Shown one piece after another: positions 25,410 through 35,396 of a stretch of DNA of 64,000 nt. This stretch comes from Blasia pusilla (taxonomy: Eukaryota; Marchantiophyta; Marchantiopsida; Blasiales): positions 25,296,001 to 25,360,000 of the forward strand of contig CM114271.1 of the NCBI GenBank assembly GCA_050084515.1. Direction: 5' to 3'. The first letter of the stretch is position 1; every line of letters begins with the position of its first letter. The notes below the pieces were generated by a model that saw only the letters and a list, made by a program, of their open reading frames with translations, was not told the origin of the DNA and made no database searches. A program made the position numbers and the translations under genes.

Positions 25410-26990
25410 TCCATGATTTTTTGGCTTTTCCTAGAGGATTATGGGATTGAAGAACATGTTCCATGTGTGTTAGTGAAGTCCCATCTCAAAAAAATTTGGG
25501 GCAATTTGGGGTTTCTCATAATGAGATTAAATAATGGGGATAAGATCTAATGATTTCGTCAAATCTCACTGGAGTTGACTCCAAGTTGCATAGATGTGGT
25601 TTTCCAAGCATGACTATGCACCCGTGCCTCAAGCCCACTAGACACTTTTTTATTAGGGTTATCATCAACATTCATGAATATTGACCTCATGAAGGTTTGA
25701 AAGTAGCCCAAACTATAGGTTTAGCTTGAGGATTTCAACCACTCATCCAAACTTCAACATAGGTACAGGACGGAGAGGTGCTAGATGCATTAAGGTAGCT
25801 TTTGCTAGCTTGGTCATTGCATTCGAATTAAAACAACCAATTTAGGCATCAAGCAATTGACTTGCCAGATACCAAAAAACCCAAAACGACAAGTAACAAT
25901 ACATCATAATGTCGAGCTCCACCATTTAACTGCATTACCATCACCATTACCTCTTATCTCTCCTCGAGATGAAAGAGCAACGGTAAGTAAAAAAATGCAA
26001 CAAACATCTTCGGGTTTAGGGCTATTGAGCTAGCGAAGAAACGAAAGATCACTCCACAACTATTGCACCAGGAGGATCATTGACCACAAAGCACGAATTA
26101 CATGCACGGTAGCTCTTGCTGCACTTGCAGACCCACTAACCTGAAACAAATCACTCTATAGCTCCTGCACTCTAACAAGTATTGACCACAAACTGTTGTG
26201 ACATTCATGTAAGGGAGCTTGAATGTGTATTAACCACAAAAATGCACTAAAGCTCTTACAATCTATTGCGTACTAATCCAAAATAAATTGAATTCAACCT
26301 CTTGGTCTTGGATGTCTAGTAACAAAAAAAAATGGACTGACCCAATATAAGTTTGCACTCAAATGTGCACTTAAATAATTTAAGAATCATAGTAGAGTTG
26401 CATAACTTGAATTGGTACCCAGAGAAAAGTTGCACTAGAGCTACTCTCGCAATCTGATGAGTTGTGTAGATCTTCTCATGCTAGTGGTTGTGTTCTCAAT
26501 GGATAAGTAGAAAATTATACTGGAGCTCGTCTTGAACTAAAAAGAGCAAGAATCTCAAATTTTACCATAGTTACTTGTGCATTCTTCAAATTGTAATTCA
26601 ACTGCTAATGCAAGTCAAGCACATTCCAACTAATCCTCACTACTCCTCTCCTTCCACCTTCTCTTTTTAATTTCTCTTTGCATACACTTCGTGACTACTT
26701 CTACTCTGTCTCACCTCCAAGTACATGCTCAAGAGCATTACAAATAACATATGAAAATCAAAATAAAATATAAGTACAAGAGAGACATCTTTATAGTATA
26801 GATGTAAAGAAAATTCAACTCATACTTTTTTTAATGCAGACAGTCCAAGCAAATTACAAAGTAGCTTGCAATTGAGTGAAGCGATAATAGTAGAATCGTT
26901 GAAAGGAGTGTGAGAAGTTTTTCTCATACTGTCTTGTGTGCTCTTGATATTTATGTGTACTTACAAAATGTGAATCTATGATAGCAACCT
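24417..26990. other. intergenic DNA with GA microsatellite and an orphan Helitron end
   Basis: 24.5-24.95 kb has an open frame of 173 codons (minus) but no recognisable domain. (AG)n runs from 25365 to 25405. At 26790-26803 TTATAGTATAGA|T matches the reverse complement of the Helitron 5' end at 24416, but no matching 3' hairpin-CTAG was found at lower coordinates. No gene is supported. Confidence 0.45.
25365..25405. repeat. (AG)20 microsatellite
   Basis: About 41 bases of uninterrupted AG dinucleotide. A shorter GA run is at 23175-23193. Confidence 0.95.
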
Positions 26991-27007
26991 GTAGCTCTAA
27001 CTTTGGA

Positions 27008-27358
27008 TTACCTTACATTATACAAGTAGCTAGTCTCTCTAAAAATTCTTTCAAGTATGATGCAGCCTCTATAAGTTGTCTGTAGATTCATTATTTGATA
27101 CTCTATTACAGAGTTCCTTTGTATGAGAGACGATATCTTTGTTGTAAACTTGGAGACATGAGTTTTCAATGACTCATTCTGATCTTGTAATTCCTCCAAT
27201 TTAGATATAGAAAGCACGTTATTATACACATCATGTGTAATAGTTGAACATACTCTACCTTGGGATGTTGGAGGCAAAGTGAGAGAAGCACAAGTGCATC
27301 CTGAACAATTGGAGGATGATAGAATCCATATGCATATTTGTAGTTGAAGACACCACAA
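27008..27358 (-). pseudogene. unassigned coiled-coil-like open frame
   Basis: An open frame of 116 codons has a stretch with heptad-like leucine spacing (LEELQDQNESLKTHV...LIQRNSVIEYQIMNLQ). No family is recognised. It may be an exon fragment of a captured or transposon gene, because it lies just downstream (in minus-strand sense) of the Helitron helicase remnant. Confidence 0.25.
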
Positions 27359-27989
27359 TAATACTTAGATGGATGGTAATGAAGAGGTAGGCTTTAAAAT
27401 CAATTATAGTTTCATTGGAAAAGGTGTGTTGCGGTGGAAGTAAGCATTCATGACAGAATAACAAAAAACTCAAATGTAACTAATTTGGAACTGCCATGGT
27501 TAGTTGCTTAACAATATTGTATGATAACCGAGAAGATACAAATTAGTATAGTGAATTGTGAAAAGAATATAGGTGAAATGTAATTCCATATGATCATTAA
27601 AATAAGTAGAGTGAGCAGTGAGAGTAAATGTGTGAATGGCATAATAATAGATATTACCTCAAAAGGAAGCATGCATATTGAAAGTTATCATGAAAATGGT
27701 AGAGTGAAGAAACTGAAAAAATATAATCTTAGTACATCATTAGTATGCTCTAGCTACAAGCAAGAGCATAGACATATATGGTATGCAAAAGTTCTTTATG
27801 AACAAAAGTAGCTTGGATTTTTGTTGGAAGGATATACTTAGGTTCAAGAGTGAATGCAAACTTTAAGTGCAGATGTATCAATTTTTGGTGTGGACCTACA
27901 TAATAAATGGAAGATATTGATGTTTTAAATCAATGTGGTAAAGTAGTGGTAGATGCACTAAGCCAAGAGCAAATGTAGACTTTATAAAT

Positions 27990-29060
27990 ATTAAACACTT
28001 ACCTGACACTGTAAGCCCTAATCCTTGTGGCATGTCACTACATAGCCACGTATCAAAGGGAAAGCTTTCTTATAGAACTTCTTGTCATAGTTGTATCTAA
28101 GATGTACTAAGACATGAGTACTCATAGGAATAGGGTAACGGCCGAACCTAAGTGCCTAATAATTTTTGGAACACAGATTCGGAAAGCTTAAGAGAAGTAG
28201 TTTGGCGGTGGATTCGAGAGTACAAAAGGATGTTCTTGTCACATTTAATAACTTACCAAATGTTGTAATCTTGATTATTATAGATTCGACCGATTGGTCC
28301 TTGTAGTGTAAGTCACTAACTATTGCATGTGTTCCATTTGCAACAGGATTCTTAAGGCCTTTGTTAGATATGAGCATATCAAGATAGCCTATGGCAAGAA
28401 ATGAGAGCTAGTGGAAATCCTCATCCTCAATCCATGATTTGAATTATGTTGGTGCAGGTGCATTTGTAGTAACTTCAACTAGAATAATAGAAGCATCACC
28501 AAAAAATCTCCTTAAGCAAAGCATATTGAAGAGATTAACATCAAAACGATGCGTGCAAATGATAATTGTACCTTCAAGTATGAAATTGATAGCATCGTCT
28601 TCTATAACAAAGAAACTATGCAGGCAAGTCTTTACTTCATCAAGAGCTATAAATCTATGGCTAATGATGTTCAATAAAGTTAGGTAGTGGGGATCTTTTG
28701 AGCGCCTAATTGGTGTACAAAGTTTAAACTTAATAGCATTTTCCAAGAGTAGTGACGATAAAAGGTGACATGTTTTGCAGACTTCTTATGTGTTGTGTTT
28801 ACAAATTGGCGGTAGTTGGGCCATATCTCCACCAAGTACAAGCATCTTTTTGATCAATGGATTATGGAAATAAGATGTTGAAGTCTCGTTGAACCGCATG
28901 CATAACTGCAATACATGTAGTTGTTGTTAAAAGGAACCTAACCTAGTGAATGCCAATGCCTACACAGGAAATTAATGAAGTAGGTTTTACCAGATCCAAG
29001 AGAACCTTGTAGCATGAGTAGGCATGAGGTAAGGTCTCTAATCTTACAAAAAAGTTCCTA
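27990..29060 (-). pseudogene. Helitron PIF1-like helicase domain, decayed
   Basis: Minus-strand frames contain a Walker A word LQGSLGSGKTYFIN (near 28977-29012), Walker B plus motif III as MLVLGGDMAQLPPICK (28800-28847), a DPHYLTLL block, then GLKNPVANGTHAIV and FPLIRG...VTCHKD. The order and spacing are those of the SF1B PIF1/RecD-type helicase at the C-terminus of Helitron RepHel proteins (GDFxQLPP, GLxNGTR, FPLxxAxAxTxHKxQG). Several stops and frame changes interrupt it. The Rep (HUH) half is not seen upstream. A stand-alone host PIF1 helicase is unlikely given the NGT and HK blocks. Confidence 0.8.
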
Positions 29061-29318
29061 TTGTAAAACTTCAAAAGGCTTATGTATGGTCTATCATATT
29101 TATGAATTGGTAGTGTTTTAGCAAGGGCTTAGCTACACTCTTCCTCGTGTAGTAGCTGAAGTCGATCATCTTGGATGCGTGGCTTTAGAGTTTCTTATGT
29201 TTAGGAGAGGATCTCTACACTATGTATTTTTCTCCATAAATGTTGCGCAATATGATAATTGATTAATTTTTCTACCCAATCCAGATTTGAGTTAATATTG
29301 GGTAGCATGTGGAGTCAT

Positions 29319-30039
29319 TGTCGTGCGCATACACATGGCTATACAACATACATCGTTGTAATCGAACATACACACAAACATACACAATCCCATGCTAATT
29401 CCTGGAATACACACAACGAGACGAGAAGTAACAAAATATCTCCAATAAAATCAATGAAATCTCACATCAACATCTCACACCAAGATCTCCATGGTGTGCA
29501 CGAGAAGCTTGGGGGTTACACACACAAGGCAAGGAAGATTGTAGCTCCACCGCCTCATGCCAAGAGGTTCAACAAAGAGAGAATTAGTTCCCAAGCTCGC
29601 TCTCTTGGAGGTATACCCCCTTCCCTCTCCTAAGCTCTATCCTTGATAACCTATGCTCACAGGTCACCTCCTTTGCTCTTGATCTGCCGTAGTGGATCAA
29701 GGGTCACTTTCTAAAGTGGAAAGTCAACTATATTCCAAATGGTAACTTACCCGAAATGGTAAGTTATTCAATATGGCTCCAAATGAGCCGAAACAAAGGG
29801 AAAACCTGCTCTTGCAGGTTATCCGTGGCCTCAACAAGTCATCCTCGACCTCTTGAGGCCATCCTTCAGTATCTCCGGAGGCGCTCTACTAGATCTCGTT
29901 GATCTATCCTAAAAGACATAATAAGTGTCGTGCACATATACATCGCTACATAACATACATCGTTATCATCAAACATACACGATCCCATGCTAATTCATGG
30001 AATACACACAATGAGACGAGAAGTACCAAAATATCTCCA
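29319..30039. repeat. LTR-like direct repeats, TG...CA bounded
   Basis: 29319-29444 and 29926-30039 are direct repeats (126 and 114 bp, the first with a short CACAAACATA insertion). Both start TGTCGTGC and end ATATCTCCA, i.e. TG...CA. The interval is 481 bp, so the whole is the size of a TRIM element. Alternatively they are pieces of the minus-strand 3' LTR of the adjacent Gypsy element: the minus strand reads TTAGGGGGCGCT, a purine-rich tract, immediately before TGGAGATATTTTGG at 30039. No clear target duplication is seen. Confidence 0.6.
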
Positions 30040-30399
30040 AGCGCCCCCTAATTGGTGGTTAGGTCCCTCTAACTCTAGATAGTCATCTATCCCTACCTAC
30101 CATGACATACATCTCTCAGATGCTAAGAGCAAAAAGGTCAGGTGTTGATGTGGCCCCATCGTTAGTCGCCTTCTTGTCATCCATATTACAGACACAAGTT
30201 AGAATCTAGAACTATCTACTCTATGTACATCTGGGGCACATCCATCCTCCCCGAGAAACCCTAGTGAGAGCTAGTGTCAGACATGCCATATGCCACCCTC
30301 TCGAACACCCATCACAAAACAGCATAGTGGTTCTACCACGGGCGGAACCACACAACATACATCCCAAGCCAAAAGGAATTATTGCTAAGCTCGGATCAA

Positions 30400-32917
30400 C
30401 TGTACCATCAATGTTAGGAAGATGATATGGCGCAAAACAATGTACATGGTCCTTCTAAACCATACAATCACGTCCCTCCAATAAGAGAACATCATATGGC
30501 AGAATCTCACACACTCTCAAGATGGTGCGCCCCGCAGTCACATCCAACATTGTGGATGCCGTCTGCTCCAAGTAGACATAGTCTTCCTGATGGAAACTCC
30601 GGATAGTCAGTCGATAACCATCTCCCCGAATAGTCGCACACCTAAACGTATCCCGATGCTGCAAGATTTCCAAGTTCTCAAACGCCATGGACATCACTCT
30701 CCAAAACAACTAAGCTCTCTGAGAACATGCTCTCATCCATAGATCAGGGTCATCAAGGTTCAACATCTCACCAACATCTCGACCATAAAGCAGCAAGTAC
30801 GGTGAGAAAGACGCTAAGGATGCCTGCCTGCTGAATCTGTATCCCATCGCCAACCACGGTAATTGGAGGTCCCAATCTCCTAGGTGACCTCTCTACAAGC
30901 CATACTTGCGTAATCCTCTCTTCACCATGTGCGCAATCCTCTCCGCTAGTCCATCCGCCCTAAGATGATCTCACGAAGTGGTGAGGTGGTCGATCATTGC
31001 CTGATCACACTAGGCCTGAAACTCCCCACAAAACTCTATACCCTGGTCTATCAACACCTCAACTAGTATGTCGTAATGACTCAACAGTCAATCTAGGAAG
31101 GCATATGCTACTCCCTCACTCGTTTTTTCAGGCAACGCAACCAACTCTATCCACTTCGAGAAGTGCTCGACCATCACCAACACATAATGACTATGGCCCT
31201 TCGTCAAAGGTAAAGGTCCTCAAAAATCCAAACTCCATCTATAACCTAAACCCGTGAAAGGAAGTGGATGCAACTATGGAGTCGGAGCATTGAACGATGC
31301 TCAGATCCGATCACACACCATGCACCTAGCAACAAACTGTTGAACGTCTGTCTGCATGCCTCGCCACCAATACTGTATCTGGAGCAAGCTATACATCAAC
31401 GTCACTCCAAAATGACCCAACTCCTCGTGGGTATGATGCATCGGACGTGCTCTCTGTGAAGGATGAGGCACTACATGCACTCTACCATCCTCCCAAACTT
31501 GCAATATATGTGTCCCCTCCCACCGGAACCGTATGGCTCGTTGGAGGATCCGATCCTGCTCTCTAGCACCCACTAAGCTCGTGACGTTGCCAGTACGCAG
31601 GTACTCCAAGACTACTCCATTGTCATGAATATCTCAGCCACGTGTCATCTCCTCACTAGCCTCTAGATCTAAGGACTCTCCATCAGACCTCGCCATCAAA
31701 GTCTCAACAATCTGACTCTCCATAATCAGCAAGCCCAAATAGGATGACGAGTGCCATCCTGGCACCAACTCGTCATCACTCTCACCATGCCAACGAGCTC
31801 CAGTCGCATCTCGCTAACTCGAGTATGGGTTACGGCTCAAACCATCGGTATCCTGGTTGAGCATCTCGGGTCTATGCACCACGTGGAAGTCATACTTCTG
31901 CAACAAAAGAGCCTACCTTGCAAGCTTCCCTGTAAGCTTGTCGTACTCCATCAAGCACATAAGTGGCTGATGATCCATAATAATGGTAAAGGGATTGCCA
32001 AATAAATAACACCTGAAATGCGCGATAGCCCACACTGCAACCAAGCACTCACCCTCATACGAGCTATACTTCACCTCTGCAGTGTTGTTCGAGCGACTAG
32101 CGTAAGCCACTATGAATCCTATACCCTCATTGTCATGCTAGGTGAGCACGGCCCCAAGCCCCAACATGCTCCGATCGATATGCAATTGGAAAGGACGCCC
32201 CCTGATCGGTCTCCTCAATATGGACGCGGACGTCAACCTGTCCATGAGCAGCTGAAATGCTCTCACCTGCTCATCCTCCGAGAGCCACTCTTGATCCACC
32301 TTGGTCAGCAAGGTTAGCGGCTTTGCAATCGAATTGAAACCCTTGACGTACCATCGATAAAAGTTTGCCAATCCCATGAATGCAGGAACTTGACTCACAT
32401 TTGTAGGGCGTGGAATGCGTGAAATAGCCTCTACCTTTGTCTGATGTACACCAAGGCCCCCTAAGTATATGGTATGACCCTGGTACTCAATCTGGTCGTA
32501 GAAGAACTTGCACTTGTCTGGATGTAGCTTCAGCCCATGTAATTGCAATCAATGAAACACCTCGTCTAGATGTTGCTCATGCTCCTCAACCGTGGCGCTA
32601 AGGACTACGATGTCACCAATTTAATACCTAGCAAAATCCACACTTGCCAAGATTCTATCCATGACCCTCTGAAACTCAGTCGGGGTGTTCTTTAACCCAA
32701 ATGGTAAGAACCGCCACTGGTACAAGCAATCCTTTCTGTCAGGATCGATGCCCCAAAATACCATCTTCTGCATATCCTCCAATTTGATAGGCTGCTGATG
32801 GTATCTGGCAAGACGATCTAACGACCTGAAGACCTTTGCATGCCCAATCGCATGCAAGATCTCCTTATGGATGGGTATGGCATACTTATTTGACTTCGTC
32901 TGCTGTAGTGCCCACAT
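30400..32917 (-). mobile_element. Ty3/Gypsy retrotransposon pol, decayed and truncated
   Basis: The minus strand encodes, in order, RT (FLPFGLKNTPTEFQRVMDRI), connection and RNase H (HPDKCKFF, ANFYRWYVKGFNSIAKPL, AYASRSNNTAEVKYSSYEGE), integrase zinc finger (HEELGHFGVTLMYSLL and CMVCDRI) and integrase core with FSKWIELVALPEKT and GYRFSRQAS. This RT-RH-INT order defines Ty3/Gypsy. Many in-frame stops are present, and the RT catalytic YxDD is damaged (IGDI). The N-terminal part of RT, protease and gag are missing because an Athila-like LTR abuts at 32904. Confidence 0.95.
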
Positions 32918-34420
32918 TTTTGAAATTTTGATAGAAAGATCATTTTTTGTACAGAGTTGTAGTGAAGTCTTCCTTGAATGAAGACTAAAGACTCAATATT
33001 GGAAGTAAAGATGTATACTTTATAGAAATTGTGTGAAAATATGGAATGACAGAACTGTAATGAAAGGACAAGAGATAGTAAGAGATTAAAGACTGTCTTG
33101 GAGGAGTGAGAATTGTGTAAAAGTAGGAAAATACTAGAAAAGAAGTTAGAGTAAGAAGCGCAGGTACTTCACAAGGAAGACCGCACTCGGAATATTGATG
33201 AAGACCGTCAACGAAGACTGTAAAAGACTTCCTCTTTACAGTAGAAGATGGAAGGGAGTCTTTGTGTGAAGACTAGGTACAAAGAACGAAGACCCAAGAG
33301 CAAAGACTAAGAGATCTAAGAAGGAAGGGGAAGAAGAAGAAGAGGAATCAAAGAGTCTTCATAGAGCGGGAAAGTGTATGAAGAATAGGAATATAAAGAA
33401 AAAGAATTTTTTGGAAGAAGGAAAGAAAGTCGAACCAGGATTCTTCATGGCGGCAGTAGGATAAGAGTCTTCGCAAAGATAAGATTGCGAAGATAGGACT
33501 GCAAAGATAGGACTGCAAAGAGAAGATTGCCAGGACTGCGAAGACTGCGAAGACTGTAAGTAATGAACCGTCGCGGCGGTTTCAGAAGCCGAGAATGGAG
33601 CGACGCAACGGTTCAAAAGGAAGCGGAAATGACTCGCCACGGCAACCAACCGACCTAGAGGAAGTGAAGGATTGGAGAATCTGAACCAAGGAGGGTAGGA
33701 TTATCAGTAAGACATATAGAGTAGAATAGGAAGATCAATCAAGAATTATAAGAGATTATTTAAAGAATAGAGAAGGAGAGCAAGGGGTCATTCCCTTGTA
33801 TCTTGAGTTTCCCAATAGTCTTGGTGGGTTGTGTAAGGAGTTCTTTAGAGATGATCCAACTCAAAGAGTCTTGTACCCTCGAAGCTTGTAATACTTTCTA
33901 GTTCTTTCCACTCTTTGATGTAGCTGAAGTGTCTTCTCTTATGCTTTTTGATATGCGGAGTTGAGTGTAAATGCTTATTGGGCTGCAATAAGGATGAGAG
34001 TTGAGTCTTTTGATAAGAGGATTCTAGAAGATAATCAGGAAGAGCGTAGGAAAGCTGTTAAATATTTAGTAACCTGTCGTGACAGATTCAATTCTGAAAG
34101 TAGGATGAGCCGTTCATTCTTGAGGTCTCTTTGACATCATCGTTAGAGCTTTGTTATTTAAGATTCAAAAGAGTCTTTGTCTACACTTGAGAAGAGTCTT
34201 TTACAAGAGGGAAGAAAACCATTTTTGTTCATTTGTACTAGTGAAGACTTAGTTATTTAAGTTAGTTCAGTACTTAGTGAAGAAGGATTTATTCTTGTTA
34301 TTTCTTATCAAACCTCTCTTTCCTCAGGAAACGGTGATCTCTTGGGAAGGAACTTAATACTTTGCGAATAAAAGAGTACCTTTTTCCTTGGGTTGTACAT
34401 TACATAAGGAAGTAGGTAAG
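32904..34420 (+). mobile_element. long terminal repeat of an Athila-like LTR retrotransposon
   Basis: The LTR appears to start TGTAGTGCCCAC exactly where the Gypsy RT homology stops. It runs about 1.5 kb to just before the primer-binding site at 34428. It is strikingly rich in GAAGACT/AGTCTTC words in both orientations, with a local run of AAAGATAGGACTGC repeats at 33.47-33.56 kb. The exact 3' end is unclear. A second LTR is not in the window. Confidence 0.6.
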
Positions 34421-34424
34421 GAAA

Positions 34425-34443
34425 TTTTGGCATTGTTGCCGAG
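34425..34443 (+). promoter_or_regulatory. primer-binding site, tRNA-Asp type (mutated)
   Basis: TTTTGGCATTGTTGCCGAG closely follows the plant tRNA-Asp complement TGGCGCCGTTGCCGG. The differences include C-to-T and G-to-A changes of the kind expected from CpG decay. Its position just after the LTR and before gag supports an Athila-type Ty3/Gypsy element. Confidence 0.6.
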
Positions 34444-34669
34444 AATCACAAGATCTTCCGAGCAAGAAGAGGTAGCGAGAGAGTGGGGTATGGGAGTAGA
34501 ACAAGTTGCCGGACCCCCACTTGGTGTAAGACGGGTATTGCTTGCGGAGGATCATGGTGCACAGAGGGTATTGTGGAATTAAGCAGCTTATCCAAAGAGT
34601 CTTCATACCCATGGAGTGGAACTTTTCGTGCTGGGTGAGGCGCTTGGCAAAAAGATCCTTGGAAGTTTT

Positions 34670-35396
34670 GGATGGATCGGCAAAGAATTCTTAAGACGGG
34701 CAAGCAGAGAGCCGAGCAACAAAGAAGAGAAAGAGAAGAGCGACGTGCCTGGAGACCGCCAAGGACACCTGTGAAGAATCGTTCCGCTCTTCGTCCAAAG
34801 CCTCCTGGGCGAAGACGAGAAAGGAGGAAGTCACCTTCTCCTCCTGATTCACCGGCGAAGAGAGACCGAGAAGAGGATGGGGTCCGTCCAGCCCCAATAG
34901 CTCAGACAGAGAGAAGGATCAAAGTACCACAGGGGACTTGCCTTCCCCATCATGTGGCGGAAGTCCTCTCAGTAGCGAAGATAACGAAGTACCGATGGCG
35001 CACTAACACAAATCGCTGCTGAGATATCCCACCTTTTATGGAAGCAAGCAAGATGATGCGGATGACTTTATTATGGAGTTTACCCATGTAGCAAAGGCGA
35101 ATGGAGAAGGATCTTCTTAGAGTCTATCCTGGACTCTTAAAAAAGCGTACCAGTTAGTGGTATGAGGGAATAGAAGCGGAACACCTGCAAACTTGGGATG
35201 CCCTACTTAAGGCGTTCCTTCATGAGTTTCGGGGCCTGGAATTTGACGATTGCCTACTTACGAAGTTTCGTGATCTCAAGAGAAGGAAGAAAGAGTACAC
35301 TCAAAGATTTTGCAGCTCTGAGGTGGAACTTTTGGAGAAAAAGGACCTAAAACGACCCCTAGATATAGAGGACGTAACGACGAATTGCCGGGGCTA
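34670..35396 (+). pseudogene. Gag of the Athila-like element, truncated and decayed
   Basis: An Arg/Lys/Pro-rich N-terminal stretch (34672-35022) is followed in other frames by PTFYGSKQDDADDFIMEF, then EAEHLQTWDALLKAFLHEF and LLTKFRDLKRRKKEYTQRF. This is the layout of plant retrotransposon Gag (W...F...F...L..lkQ....v..Y...F). There are two or more frame changes and stops. Similarity stops abruptly at about 35396 where CpG-rich unrelated DNA begins, so zinc knuckle, protease and pol are absent. Confidence 0.75.
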
